From: Prosopocoilus inquinatus
Lineage: Eukaryota > Arthropoda > Insecta > Coleoptera > Lucanidae
DNA length: 64,000 bases
NCBI GenBank assembly: GCA_036172665.1
Contig: CM069870.1
Location: 25,456,001-25,520,000 of the forward strand
Direction: 5' to 3'
Shown: positions 10,600 to 22,747 of the stretch, one piece after another
Numbering within the stretch: position 1 is the first letter of the stretch
Layout of the letters: each line of letters begins with the position of its first letter
Made by a program: the position numbers and the translations under genes
The notes under the pieces: model-generated
The model's database searches: none
The model's input: the letters and a program-made list of their open reading frames with translations, nothing else
What the model was told of the DNA's origin: nothing

Positions 10600-12780
10600 T
10601 ACAATATATTTTGCATTTCGGGAACCAAAGAAAATTAATTTATGAAAATTTTGAAAATAGAAAAGCGTAAACCTGCTGGATCTTCTTACTTAAAAAAAAA
10701 TCAGATCCGCGTTATTTACTGCCCTGCATTTAATTGCGCGATTAAAAACAAAAAATAAAGGACTTTTTTCTGTTCGACAAAATGGAAAGTATAAAAGTTA
10801 TTGTTTCTACGCACTTGATACAATATACATATGTATTTCATATTCCACACACAAATCGTACCACCACGCGTTGATTAAAAATAGCTGTTCTGTGGTCATT
10901 GTCTACGGTTCTCAGAACAAGTAGTTTAAACAAAAAAACAATGAACATAAGAATATTTATGGGGGAAGAGAAAATAATTTACAATGTTTCTTTTTTTTGC
11001 TTTCTATCGCCTCCAATGATCACTGACCGACATGAATATTATCACGTTATTAAAATTATAGGAGCGTTGTTTTACTGCAACTTGCATTTTACATTTTCCT
11101 AAGCAAGCCATTGAAAGATCAGTGTAAAAAAGTTTAAATACTTGAGAAAAAAAAATTTAATAATATGAGTTTGAATAAAACACAAATGCTGCTGATAGAA
11201 TTACTTAGGAAATTGTGCAGGTGTCATATGTTTATGTTAGGATGACATACAGATCCAAAGTGTTTATTTTGAAGCCATTAATGTTTCACAGCCTAATGAA
11301 TTTTATAAACAGCCCCTAAATCTGACACTGATATTATTTTACATTACTAAACTGTTTATGATAATTCTATTTACTTAATATAATTTCCTGCTTTAAAAAT
11401 CTGTACAAGTTGAAAATAAAAACGTACTCAAAATGAATAATTAGGATATATTTTTTTTAATAATAAGGGTTCCCCAAGTTGAGTGGCCTATGAAAAGCAT
11501 TCGTGAAAAGGATAATACAAACATTCAGAAAATTAATACACTACCCCAGGAGGAATCGATCTTTCAGACTAAAATATTATAACTTTTACATCACTTCCGG
11601 TTATGCCGAAAGTCGCCATTAAATTTCTTATTATAAATGGAATGATTTATATTTTATTGCAAATCCCGATTCTACACGTTATTCTAAGTAAAAATTGGTA
11701 CACTTAAATGTAACGGTTTTTGAGATATCTTCATATTTCTTTAAAAAAAAATATTTTGGTAACCTTTCACTTAAGAAAATGTACTTACGACACTATCAAA
11801 TTTCAAGATTCAAGTTGCCTACATCGTTTGAGAGAATAATATTCGACCTTTCAAATCATCTCCTAGTGATCATTGACAAATTCACAGGATGTTCAAAATA
11901 TGTTGTCGAACCTTGTCATGTTTAAGCTCAAACTCAGTTTTCGTAAATGGAATACCCTGTATATTTTTGCATCATGAGGTACAGAATCAAATTCTACCTC
12001 GATTAGTAGTAGCATTCTCTTTACCTATTTCTGTTAGTTTCCTTGTTATTTAGAAGAATTCACCATTCAATCATACGTACTTATAACTTATGAATTCAAA
12101 ATGGAAGCCATAATTTTGAACTGTTTTTATAATTTTTCACGTTTTCATAATAAGTTAAAAATTATTAACAAAAGTTGCTTAATAGCATGTCCTCTACTAC
12201 TTCTGAAAGTTAGGAATAGTTTTTCTAACATCCTGTATAATGCATGATAAATGATAATTGTTCGGAACGCTATCTCTCGACCTAAAATGAAAGCTGTTTC
12301 GATGTGATTTCGAAAATCTCGAAATTCACGTCGACATTCCAAGCAGCATCCGCCCTCTTGTTTATTTTTAGAAAATCTCAAGTTATCTTGAATTGTTTTT
12401 AAAGCGCACTTATCCTCGTTTGTCTAAAAGCGTTCGTTTTAATCGAGCGATTTCGTAATAATATTTAGAGCACAAGCAACTTCAAAATTATATCGAAGAT
12501 GTAGAATCAAAAAGGATTTAGAGCGCCACCTCTCGGCCGAAAGTTAAAACTACTTTAAACGACATTAAATAATATGTCAGCTCTGATATTAGGCTTTTTT
12601 TATAACTGTTTTAAGTCTCTCTATAAATATAATGTAGAGAAAATCAATGGTAAAATAGAAAACAGGTCGTTTTAGAGGACTCCCAAATAAACCCTGAAGG
12701 TTCTTTGACCACCCTAACCCCACTTCTGCAGACCGTCAATCGATGAACCTCATCTAATAATGAATGTTGAGATTTTTCTT
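10600..12780. other. Intergenic stretch with only fragments of transposon ends
   Basis: No gene was recognised. A fragment from ACAGGATGTTC (~11885) to ATACCCTGTATA (~11965) looks like a decayed TACAGGGTG-family end pair. The rest is AT-rich with short chance frames. Confidence 0.4.
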
Positions 12781-12792
12781 TTGTACGACTTA

Positions 12793-12929
12793 GGCCCGAT
12801 TTCTTCACCTCCTGATTCTTCACCTCTTGATAAATTTTTTCAGCCAGGTAATATCCCTGGAAACCATTGAATGAATTCCTATGATGCTATGTGGCAGATA
12901 AATTTATCAGGAGGTGAAGAAGGCGGACC
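12793..12929. mobile_element. Harbinger-type MITE, 137 bp, TTA target duplication
   Basis: Terminal inverted repeats begin GGCCCGATTTCTTCACCTCC and, in reverse complement, GGTCCGCCTTCTTCACCTCC. Both ends are flanked by TTA (12790-12792 and 12930-12932). TTA/TAA duplications are typical of the PIF/Harbinger superfamily. A sibling lies at 57010-57133. Confidence 0.75.
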
Positions 12930-13282
12930 TTAGTGAAATTAAAAGTAAATAAAATAAGCTACGAGAATTTTAGGCCAATTTTCCAATTAATATTTCGTAG
13001 GTGTAAAAACATGCGAACGCAGATTGGAAACCCACTTTTCAGCGCTCCAATTCTTTTAACAATCCGTACAAAGTTGGATTTCTATTTTCTATGTTAGTAG
13101 CGCTTTTGGTTTAGTAAAGCGCCAGAAATCGATTTTCCAATTTATTTCTCGCGGTTGCTCGAATGGCATTTTACATGTATTTTCACAATTGTCGAAAATA
13201 CTAATGAATAAATACAAATTAATATAGAATAATAGATAATAGAATTAAATATTTAAAAAATAGTTCGGAGAGAAAGGCGAAT

Positions 13283-13640
13283 ATTCGTCATCTGCAAATA
13301 GCATAATCTCACTTAGAATTACCTCTTGGAAATCATTAATCAAAATTGAAAACAACAGCAGTTCAAGGTTTGAACCCCGAGGTATTCCCAACGATGTTAG
13401 ATACAGGGATGATCAGTAACCATGAATTGTAACAAATGATTTTCGATTACTTAAGTGTCTTAAGTATGATTCCAGAAGTTCCACCATTTTCAACAATTTT
13501 CGCAAAAGTATCTGATGATTTACATGGCCAAAAGCCTTTTCAAAATCGGTGCAAATGACATCAACTTGTCTGGTATTGGCTACGAATTATATGTCTTCCT
13601 GAAGTTGAAATATCCTCCTGAATTGATATTATCGGGACTG
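13283..13640 (-). mobile_element. Non-LTR retrotransposon RT relic (CR1/Jockey-like)
   Basis: The minus strand reads, in order, VDVICTDFEKAFGHVNH (domain with the first catalytic Asp), LLRKLLKM, SYLRHLSNRKSFVTIHG, then VPRGSNLELLLFSILIND and finally LFADD, the second catalytic motif. This order and wording match CR1/Jockey-group LINE reverse transcriptases, which usually show GVPQGSNLGPLLF and FADDT. One frame break lies near 13400. Only about 120 residues of RT remain. No endonuclease, 3' tail or target duplication was identified. It is upstream of Traf4 and unlikely to be expressed. Confidence 0.8.
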
Positions 13641-13699
13641 TCGTTCCGTTATAAGTAGTTTTACTAGCAAAAGAGGATGATGTGGACAGACATTACTTA

Positions 13700-13935
13700 T
13701 ACAGGGTGCTGGATTTTGAAACGCATGTTAATTTAAAGATGCTCGAATATTGGCTTCCCTAATTATTTTACAACAAAATTCCATTTAGGTTTCTTCAAAT
13801 ACTCTTCAAGATGAATCTGTTTGTTAAGTTTGAGAAGTTTTCATTCGCTGAGTTTAAAAATATTTAAAAAAAGATTCTGTAACTAAATTCAATTTATACC
13901 AAACTATCAGCACAGCCTCGATCAATGATGTGAAA
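13700..13935. mobile_element. Left arm of a TACAGGGTGCTG foldback (partial)
   Basis: It starts TACAGGGTGCTGGATTTTG and follows the left arm of the complete copy at 14413-14987 (TTAATTATTTTAC, TCTTCAAGATGAATCTG, ACCAAACTATCAGCAC). The right arm is absent. Confidence 0.6.
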
Positions 13936-13947
13936 ACTGGACAGATG

Positions 13948-14410
13948 GACAATTGTATGAAAGAAAATTAAAAAAAGCAGATTTTTCTCTTAATCTTAAA
14001 ATCATATAGATTTCAAGACTGAGGCCCATTTGCACCATTTACATTTAAAATTGAAAGTCAAGCTAACTCCATAGAAACGTTTCTTACAATAATTGCTTCT
14101 GTGTGAAATAATCGCCTGTTAAAGTTAATCTTAACCCTAGAGTGGTGCAAGTGAGGCTAAGAGATACATACATACACAAAAATTCTTGAACGGCAAATGC
14201 AGTCTTATTCTTTGAATTGTATTTACTCAAGCAAACTAGTATCAATCGATACGATTTTCCAAAGTACTTTTTTGTTACATCATGCTTTTAATAAGTACAT
14301 AAAATTTGTTTCCGTTTATTCTTGGTTTAATATGAAGACAAGACCATACCATACAAGACCAAGATGTTTTCTTGTGGAAAAATAAAATGCTTTTCAACAT
14401 ATTCAATTAA
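13948..14410 (+). repeat. Dispersed repeat unit, copy 1
   Basis: This block, through ATGCAGTCTTATTC and GTATCAATCGATACGATTTTCC to GTTTTCTTGTGG, is repeated in reverse orientation at 23272-23866. Both copies are bordered by the same TACAGGGTGCTG foldback, so they probably belong to one larger element or one duplicated segment. Confidence 0.65.
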
Positions 14411-14412
14411 CA

Positions 14413-14987
14413 TACAGGGTGCTGCGTTTTGAAACGCAACATAGGAAATCTCATGTTATTTTAAATGTGCATGAATATTGGCTTTCTTAATTATCTTCCA
14501 GAAAAATTCCGTTTAGGTTTTCTAAAGTGCTCTTCAAGATGAACCTGTCTCAGAAGTTTGAGAATTTTTGATTCGCTCAGTGTCAAAACATTTAAAAAGT
14601 CCAGTAACGAAATTTGATTTACACCAAACTATCAGCACGGCCTTGATCAATAAATACATATTAAAATAAATTGCTGGAAAAGTTTTTTCTATCGATCTTC
14701 TTAAAAAATGACTAGATTTATTAATTATCTGTCCAGTTTTCAGTCACGCTGAACAAGGCTGTGCTGACAGTTTGGTATAAATTGAATTTCGTTACGGAAT
14801 CTTTTTTTAAATATCTTAAAACTCAGCGTATGAAAAATTCTCAAACTTCAGGAACAGAATCATCTTCAAGAGCACTTTAAAAGACCTAAATGGAGTTTTG
14901 CTGTAAAATAATTAGTTAAGCCAATATTCGAGCACTTAAATTAACATGGATTTTCCTATGTTGCGTTTCAAAACGCAGCACCCTGTA
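14413..14987. mobile_element. 575-bp foldback, TACAGGGTGCTG ends, copy 1
   Basis: The first 34 bases and the reverse complement of the last 34 bases are identical. Each end holds a small hairpin, GCGTTTTGAAACGC. The arms mirror AATATTGGCTT, CTAAAGTGCTCTTCAAGATGA and ACCAAACTATCAGCAC. No ORF is present. Confidence 0.85.
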
Positions 14988-14989
14988 TG

Positions 14990-16340
14990 TCAGTAAATAA
15001 GCACCAAGATAAGTAGTCTATTATACTCTATTATTTGTTACAAACCTAGAAATACACTGTCGACGAGATGAGGAAATTGCAGAAGCACTCGTAATTCTCA
15101 CATCAAATAATAAAAAGATCAGTGACGTATCACGTTACTTTGCATTACATTAATTTTGCGGTGGTCACTCTCCATGAATTGACGTGACTGAAAACTAAAA
15201 TACTTTCATACGACTGGCGATGATGATGATGATGCAATATTCTAACATGTCCTGAGACTAACGTGCATAAAATGTACAGCATGAAAATTAATCTGTCATA
15301 TCAGTATATCATGCCGTAATTAGATCAACGAAACTGAGCCACGGTTTTGTTTTTTAATTTTTTTAGATTCAGACTTTAAGCGTGAGAAAACTCGGTTTCT
15401 TCGGCACCGCAACCTCAGAAGAACAAGCCTTACATTCCAAAAATCGTTAAAAAATATTTCGAATTATTATCTAAAAAAAGAAGAAGGAATTAAAATTAAA
15501 AACTAAAATTAAAACTCTTCTGTAAAATAATGATTTTCAATTTTTTTTTTTAAATCGACTACTTATTAAACGTGCTTTCTCGTTCTCGTACGTGTTACTG
15601 CTTCAAGGTAACAGCACAGCAGCGTAATTAATATAATTATTTAATTAGGTTAGATTGTAAATACCCTATTGAGAACAAACACCCTTGACTTTAAAACGTT
15701 TCGAAAAATTTAATTCATCAAAATGCAAATGGTAGGTAGGTTGAATTTATTTTATCCGAATGCAAATCGTAAACACACAGGTAATGTTTATTTATGTGCA
15801 TAATATGCACAATCCTATAAACAAATGGAAAATTTGTTGAAAATAATCAGTTTCCAATTTCCATTATTCAAGTTCGCTTAGTACAGTTGTTATGTTGTTG
15901 ATTAAGAATGTCACAATACATAAAAAAGTTACCCAAAACATAATATAAAATACGTTAATATATCGGCGTTTTAATATTGCAATCCCCAATATCCTCAAAA
16001 GAAAAGAGAACGTCATTAATTTTATTGTTTTTAATAATAGAACAAGATTTTTTGATGGAGGGTTCTCGTTTAAAATTAATTCAAACATTGTCTTTGAAGG
16101 ATTATCACCTGTTTCCATCAACCATTTTTTCTTCTTTTCAAATGGTTTCAAGAGACAAGACAAGAAAAACAGGCGAACAAAATTTCAAGTGAAAACGAAT
16201 TCGACTTAAAAAACCAGAGGTGAAACGAAAATTAGAGAACAGAATTCAAAGCAAGTTTTGACCACATTTTATTTGTTACAGAAAATAAATAAATGTAATA
16301 AACAAAAAATACATACTTACCAGATTATTGAAGAAAGTAA
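14990..16340. other. Intergenic stretch with one unrecognised minus-strand ORF
   Basis: A 99-codon frame (16163-15864, minus) has a lysine-rich start and one hydrophobic segment near its end (FYIMFWVTFLCIVTFLI), which would suit a membrane helix. No family was recognised, and in AT-rich DNA this can arise by chance. A GAT trinucleotide run lies near 15220. Confidence 0.25.
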
Positions 16341-16341
16341 C

Positions 16342-16566
16342 TGAATCGATGAGTGCATAATCGTGTTCAGTCCAAATTTACAAACAGCAAATAACTTTCT
16401 AGATTTTTATTCTAAGTGAATTATTGGTTTAAAATTCTTTCAGATAAGGATATCTGAAGCCTCCTGAAGCTAATAATTACTTAAAATAGAAATCTAGAGA
16501 AAGTTATTTGTTGTTTTTTCAACACAGTAAATTTGGACTAAACACGATTATGCACTCATCGATTCA
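16342..16566. mobile_element. 225-bp MITE with 39-bp inverted ends
   Basis: The ends TGAATCGATGAGTGCATAAT and the mirror ATTATGCACTCATCGATTCA extend to 39 bp with a single mismatch. The interior also mirrors ATAACTTTCTAGA. This high arm identity suggests a fairly recent insertion. Confidence 0.8.
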
Positions 16567-16966
16567 ATTGAAGTCGTTACGACGCCGACGCGAAAGGGAA
16601 TGTCAAAATTCGATTTAAAATTGTTTATAAAAGTTGAGGCCTGACTTAAATTAAAAAATAAATAAACTAAAATATCAATTTGGCTTTCAAGGTCAGCCTT
16701 CGTACACAGAAGAGCTTTAAAATTTAACAAGTGTAAAATAAAATTCAGTAGGAAAAAGTGTTTATTAAAAATAAATAATAGATTAGATTTATTTCACGAA
16801 AAGTCTTAAAACGTTATCAATTGACTGCTCTAGAGCACTCTCAAAGTGCTTCTAGAGAAAACGAAGCGCTAACAGCGGAGGCAAACTAAAAGACTCAGCA
16901 GTCCGAATGGTTGCCTCCTCTAAAGGCGTTAAATATGATTACCCTATCGACTCTTAATTAAACTAA

Positions 16967-17575
16967 GGTGACCAGACGTCCCGTTCTTAACGGGATTGTC
17001 CCTTCTTTTAGCTTCATGTCCCGTTGTCCCCACAAACCTAAAACCGGACGGAATTTATCCCGTCTTATCTCATTGCGTATTAACCAGTAAAACATAAATG
17101 AATTGATTTTGTGTTCGTCGTATTGAAACAATCACGTTTATTAGTCATTTTATCATGCTTTAAAGATAAATTATTATCTAAAAATGAAAGAGCTAATACA
17201 GTTTATAGTTTAAAATGCGAATACGAATTGAGGAAACGGGACAATCTATCTTCTGGCAAAAAGTCTCGCTCTGTCTGCAATGTCTACAATAGTCATTTTC
17301 GTGAACTGTGAAGTGAACTCTTTCATCTACGATAGTTCCTCTTGATAGAAGTTCAAATATTTAAAATACGTATAGCATTCCTTTCAAAAAACATAAATTT
17401 GGCTTGTAACTTATACATATATAAACAAGCACCTTGTATAGATAAAAATAATTTTGAGCTGATTTATGTTAATAAAGGGTGGTGAAATGTAGGAGTACAT
17501 AAAATTCCATTTCCGAATTTCCTTGGAAGTTTTAGCACTTTGTCCCGTTTTCTCGTTTTATAAATATGGTCACCC
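16967..17575. mobile_element. ~610-bp DNA transposon relic with GGTGACCA ends
   Basis: The left end GGTGACCAGACGTCCCGT and the right end (reverse complement) AGGGTGACCATATTTATAAA resemble each other over the first eight or nine bases. GTCCCGTT motifs occur near both ends. A 66-codon frame (17111-17311) holds RLLVILSCFKDKLLSKNE but is not a recognised domain. The superfamily, perhaps hAT, is uncertain. Confidence 0.45.
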
Positions 17576-17693
17576 TAAATTAAAAGCTGGGATAAGAGCC
17601 GTTGAATTTTACGATCTGCATTCATTAAAATAAAAAATATCATTTAGTTTTATTTCTTTGAAACATCATTGTGTTTCCTAATTAAATGATATT

Positions 17694-17890
17694 GTGACGA
17701 ATTAATCGTACATGCGTCAGAGCCGACCGACGCGCCAGAGTCGCGGACATTCGACGGCCGTCCAAATGCTTCTGCCGGTGGAATTCTCTAGGCTAAGAAG
17801 CTCCGAGAAAACCAGCCCGGTTATAAAAACACGCGGGCGGAAAATAGGAGAAGAGACATCGATAGTTCGCATCGAAGTTCGACTTTTTCA
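17694..17890 (+). other. GC-rich block with TATA-like box
   Basis: This block is clearly richer in G+C than its surroundings. It begins TGTGACGAATTAATCG and contains CGGTTATAAAAACACGCGGG. A decayed solo LTR is possible, but no matching end or target duplication was found. Confidence 0.25.
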
Positions 17891-18240
17891 AAAATAAATT
17901 GGTTGATGGTCCGCATAATTCGCCATCTATTGAGTAGAGGGGAAATTAATGTTAACTCTAGTGAAGAATCGGTTTATTCGGGGTTCCCTTTTACATTCTC
18001 ACTGAAACTTTCCTGAGTGTCCAGGTTTTCGTTTCACAATGCTTTCGTCAAAAAAAACTAACAAACTTTCACAATTGGCTTGAATTACGTAAAATTTCTA
18101 AGTTTTGTGTGCTTAAACAATTCTCCATTTCTTCCTGATTTCAAAAAAGAAGCTATAAACACGTTAAAAATTACTCCTACATATTTTTTTAATGTTAGCC
18201 TTGTTGAATATCTATTAAAAATTATAAATAATTAACGTAA

Positions 18241-18363
18241 GGCCTGATTTAATAATAGGACTTAAATTTAAAGTTATTTTAACCTTAAAAAATACGTTTG
18301 CTTCCCTATTCTTAATGTGACTTTAAATTAAAGCTTCCTTAAAATTTGATTATGAATAGGGCC
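18241..18363. mobile_element. Probable decayed palindromic MITE
   Basis: The left GGCCTGATTTAATAATAGG and the right ATTATGAATAGGGCC are imperfect mirrors, and the inner blocks CTTAAATTTAAAGT and ACTTTAAATTAAAG also mirror. The ends are diverged. Confidence 0.35.
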
Positions 18364-18804
18364 ATTTTAATGACATATCCTTCTGTTTAAAAAATAATAA
18401 ATTAGCGTTTTCAAAGAACACGAAGCCTTAGTACAGGCAACCGAATGGACACAGTCGTCAATATGGTTGCGTTCACTGAAGATTAAAAATACTGGGTTTC
18501 TCAGAATATACGGAGAAGACAGGGCTGCTACAGGTTATCAAAATAAAGCTTTTTCTCTTAATTCGATTTTGACCAAATTTTGACCCTAAATTTGAATTTA
18601 GAGCATAAAATACTGCTTGAGGTAGGTAATGTTTGCTTGTTAATTAATTTCACTTTAAACTCATAACTTCTTGGTTATTGATTTATTATGAAAAATTTAT
18701 TAAGAAGAGAGTTTTAATTTGATCCACCTCCTACTCTTTTAATGTATGTACTTCGAACGTAATGAGACCCCCAATAAATTCCTTTCTTTTAGAAATGTCA
18801 TAGG

Positions 18805-18930
18805 CAGGGAAAAGAAATCGGCCCGCTTAGTGTTGGACATTTTTTACACCGAATGTACTACTTACTCCTTCCGCGGTATGTAAATTGCTATTAAGTGGGA
18901 GGGGAAACCGTTTTCCATTTGTTTTCCTTC
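18805..18930. mobile_element. CAGGGAAAAGAATTC MITE, partial copy
   Basis: It starts CAGGGAAAAGAAATCGGCCC, continues CTTAGTGTTGGAC and ACACCGAATGTACTACTTACTCC, and ends near GTGGGAGGGGAAA. Full copies are at 26329-26554 and 56985-57338; the right terminus here is lost. Confidence 0.6.
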
Positions 18931-19299
18931 TAATTTCAGAAAACATGTTCGGTACGCCTTCACTAGTTACTAATTTAAGAAAAGTCAGACAATTACTCAA
19001 TTACTGCCATAATTAGGAATTATTCATAAAAAACAAAATATTCAATGAAAAATAATGTTACTTGAAGAATTTGGTAGGAACCCAAAAGAAAACAAAACAA
19101 AAGATAAGAAGGTTGTAAAAGTGATTAGATGAAGAGTTTCGGTTCTGAAATGTAGCTGGAAAACCGAAACAATTACAGGAAATAAGTTTGGTGAGAGAAA
19201 ATCTGGTATAGCGACCAATATCAGGTTAATGTAGTTCATATTACAGAGTGTTTTGAAAAAAAGATATCATTAGTGAGAGGTTTAAAGAAGTAAACTTGG

Positions 19300-19662
19300 T
19301 AAAAATTGGAAAGTGTCCTCTCTTCTTTGGCACTGTACGGTTTACACAGGTTCTTACAAGTTGATACCGTGCGTTCCCCACTGTACCGCATATTCAAAGC
19401 AACAGCTGTTTTCTGTTGTGCAGTGGGGGAAAGGCCAAGAGAAGGCCGACCGAATGAGAACAAAACCAGAGAATCATTTTAGCAGCGATCGTCGGTGTGG
19501 AAGGTGCGCGTATTAAAGCGGTCCGGTAGTAGTAACAACATTACAGAAATTATGACAGGAAGAAAATAGTGACCAGAGTCTAAATTCTGCTGACGATTGT
19601 GACACTGTGATTGTTTTTCGAACTTTTTTCGGTCGGAAAATTGTTTTTTTCTTTTTTCAAAA
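19300..19662 (+). promoter_or_regulatory. Presumed Traf4 promoter-proximal region and 5' UTR
   Basis: The ~360 bases before the first coding exon are less AT-biased than the flanks and free of recognisable transposons. The ATG at 19663 has a favourable AAAAATGG context. No TATA box at a convincing distance was found. The transcription start is not marked by any clear motif, so the boundary between promoter and leader is open. Confidence 0.4.
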
Positions 19663-19875
19663 ATGGTTCGCAGCTTAGCCCACTGGACGAAAACGCTCAG
19701 CTTTCCGGCAAGAATTTCTCCGAACAAAAGCTCGAAGGAAAGTGTCATCAACGTGCACCCCGTTAGTCCGGTGGTTACCCCGACTCCCAGCAATAATTCG
19801 CTCTCGCCGCCGAGTTTGAAGAACAACGACATAAATAACATGATGAATAACGCACCTATGACTGAAGTTACCCAA
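19663..19875 (+). CDS. Traf4: Traf4 coding exon 1 (N-terminus)
   Basis: It encodes residues 1-71, starting MVRSLAHWTKTLSFPARISP. The segment is basic at the start, then Ser/Pro/Asn-rich (PTPSNNSLSPPSL, NNMMNN) and has no cysteine, so it contains no RING finger. The exon ends after ACC CAA in phase 0 at a good donor (CAA|GTATGT). It joins in phase 0 to the exon at 54303. Vertebrate TRAF4 has a RING domain before the zinc fingers; insect TRAF4 proteins are known to lack it, and this exon structure fits that. The start codon was chosen as the first ATG of the open frame with a good context. The link to exon 2 is inferred from phase, strand and splice signals, not from a transcript. An alternative first exon upstream of the window or in the intron cannot be excluded. 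Confidence 0.7.
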
Positions 19876-20376
19876 GTATGTATTATTAAATTAAAATTAT
19901 ATTAGAGCCACATGACATGATGATAATTTTTGAAAGAAAAAAAAATTACAAAAATTTGTTACAAAATGACAGAGACAAGTTACCACAGTCAAAGTGTATT
20001 GGTTATTTCTCTGTACGTTTTTCGCAAATTTGATACAAAAATTGTCACCGTGTCGTACGGGCCTTAATTACAAATGTTTACTTTTAAAAAAATATTTCAA
20101 ACTTCGGTTTAAACTAAATGTGAAACATTGTGAAATTAAATTAGAAATCAGTTTGAAAAAGGCTGCGATAACATTTGGTATTCGTGCAAGAAGAGAAGCA
20201 AACATACCTATGACGAAAATAATAATATAATCCATTAAGTTTCGAACTTCCTATTCGTTCGCTTACCCATCATTAATATTTCCTAATATGAAGATGTGAA
20301 TACAAATTTAGATGTCGACTCTTCGCCGTACCTAACTGTTGTTAACAATTCTGTGTGTTCAACAACAAAAAAAAAA

Positions 20377-20550
20377 CGGTTACCGGATGTTGTGCAAACT
20401 CCGGACGGCGATTTTTACTGTTGTTACAGGGCGTTCGCTTTTAGTGTAATAAAATGATTTTTTATTTTTGCTGTATATACAACGTGTATGCCGCTTTCAA
20501 TGTTGCGACCAAAATAAGTAAACGGTTACCGGATGTAATGCAAATTCCAA
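20377..20550 (+). repeat. Short direct repeat AACGGTTACCGGATG
   Basis: AACGGTTACCGGATG followed by a GCAAA(C/T)TCC-like tail occurs near 20377 and again near 20521, about 144 bp apart. Its nature is unknown. Confidence 0.5.
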
Positions 20551-21313
20551 TGTTTAATTAAATTTGTGAATAGGTGTAACTGGTATTTTAATATTGCATC
20601 GTCGCTGCGGCATTTCAAAACTACATATTACAAATGAAAATATTCACTTTGTTTCCACACAAAAACGTGAAATAGATTTTGCAATTTTATTTTGCTGAAA
20701 TAATGTTTACTTTTGGGATGGTCTGGGAATTTTTTGCTTGGAAAAATACACACAATAACAAACCGCAATGCAAATGTTAAATTTTGACATTTCAAAAATA
20801 GAATAATCCAGTACGTAGTCAGAAACATTGCCTTGCTGTTTTTTATTTTATAATTAAAGTAACCATAGAACGTCTTTTTTTTCAATGCTAATATAGGATG
20901 TTTAAAAATTGCTAGTACAAAAAAAACTGTGACATCTGGAAGTCCTAAGAAATCCAAAAAGCCCATTCTTTAAAAAACATTTTATTATTTTTATTTTTTT
21001 ATTTCTTTTCCATAAAATAACATCATTTTCGTGTGAACTCATCGTTTGTGTAAACGGCATTCATTTCAGTAATAACAATGTACCGAGTTATGATTGTTGT
21101 AACAGCTTGTTACCTTAATTCAGTGACGCAACAACAATTTTGGCCAAATTTTTAGTAATTTTTATCTTGAAAACTAAAGGATTAAAATTTTTTTGCCGAT
21201 GACAATTTTTTTTGTACTAGTGATTTTCAAACACAACAGTTCATCAATTAAAAGCAAAACTTAAAGAATAAATTTTAAAAGCAATCTTGATTGAAACGTA
21301 ATCTCACTTTATC

Positions 21314-21345
21314 AGTGGCGGCTCGTGATGATTTACTGTGGGTAG
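21314..21345 (+). mobile_element. hAT-like transposon end (CAGTGGCGGCTCGTGA)
   Basis: CAGTGGCGGCTCGTGA is a terminus widely seen in hAT elements of insects. No matching right end was found before 22.5 kb. The following tandem array may be part of this element. Confidence 0.45.
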
Positions 21346-21417
21346 GCAACAACTGCAAAGAGGAAAGTTGGTTCATTTTTCCAAATAAATTTGATTTTCG
21401 GGGTTTGATATTTTTCA

Positions 21418-22077
21418 ACTAAATTTAAGCGGGGGATTTAAACAGTTTTTTTCTCAGCTTCCCAACGCCTTTTGCGAAAAAAACAATCGACTACAATCGC
21501 ATTCTTGAGTTACAATCAACATTCAAAAGCGGCGCATTTCTTATTTGCTCAATTAACTGAACGTCTCTCCCTCCTCTCGCGATCGCGCTTGTAATTTTTG
21601 AATTCAATTTAAGCATGCGATTTACAGAGCTTTTTCTCAGCTTTCCAACGCCTTTTATCAAAAAACAATCGACGAACGCGTTCTTGAATTACAATCAAAA
21701 TTCATCTCCGTTTTTTTTTTTATTTACTCAATTAATTGAACGTTCCTACCTCCCCTCGCGATCGATATTGTAATTCTTGAATTAAATTTAAACGCGGAAT
21801 TTACTAAGATTTTTCTCAGCTTTCCAACACCTTTTACCAAAAAACAATCGACGAACGCTTTCTTGAGTTACAATCAAAATTCAAAAGTGACGCGTTTCTT
21901 ATTTGCTCAATTAACTGAATGTCTCTCCCCCCACCCTCGCGAATCGTGCTTGTAATATCTGGTTTAAATTTAAGCGTGGGATTCACAAAACTTTTTTTGA
22001 GCTTTCCAACGCCTTTTACCGAAAAAACAATTGACGAGCCGCTTCTTGAGTTACAATCAAAATTCGTCGGGTTTTTA
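21418..22077 (+). repeat. ~180-bp tandem array, four copies
   Basis: Units start with an AATTTAAGC-like phrase at 21418, 21600, 21779 and 21961, giving spacings of 182, 179 and 182 bp. Each contains TTTCTCAGCTTTCCAACGCC, AAAACAATCGAC, TTGAGTTACAATCAA and, in the complete units, TCTCCCTCC and TCGCGATCG-like text. The last copy is truncated. The period is close to one nucleosome. Confidence 0.8.
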
Positions 22078-22747
22078 ATTTATAAATACATATATAAAAT
22101 ATATATATGTAATATATATAAAATATATAAAAACTCTAAAAATCGAAAAATAAATTCTTTTGACGGAAAAACGGAATGTAGAGTGGAGAGAAATTAAATA
22201 TTTCGTTAATTGTGAAATATTTGGAAACTGCGTACCTAAGACCTGCAGAATTATTTTTTTCAACTTTTCTAATTAATTGTGAAAACACATAAAAATTCAG
22301 TTTTCTTAAAAATAATGAATTTAAGTTTTATTACAGTTATAAAAAATCGGATAATTATTAATAAGCGAGGAAATCATCTATATAAAACAAAAACAAAAAA
22401 AATTGTAAATTATTTATGCATTATTTTTACCTACTTAGTAAATGACGTTCTCATTTAATGTTTGTAAGTGGTTAGGAGCTAGTTACAATTTATTTTTAAA
22501 TTTTTAAGTGTGTGTAAAATGTTTTTCAATCTTCTTTATTATAAGTAAGTAATATTATATATAAGTATGATATTTTTGGATTATAAACACGAAAGAAAAA
22601 TCATTTTTTACACAAGATGATAAAATTCAATTTTATTATCCTGGGGCATAAAGTAGGTGTTAATTGACGAGCAATAAATTCCACAATGAATTATTTTTTT
22701 GCCAGTGAAATGAAATATTTCTAAAAGATCAAAAGTATGTATACCTG

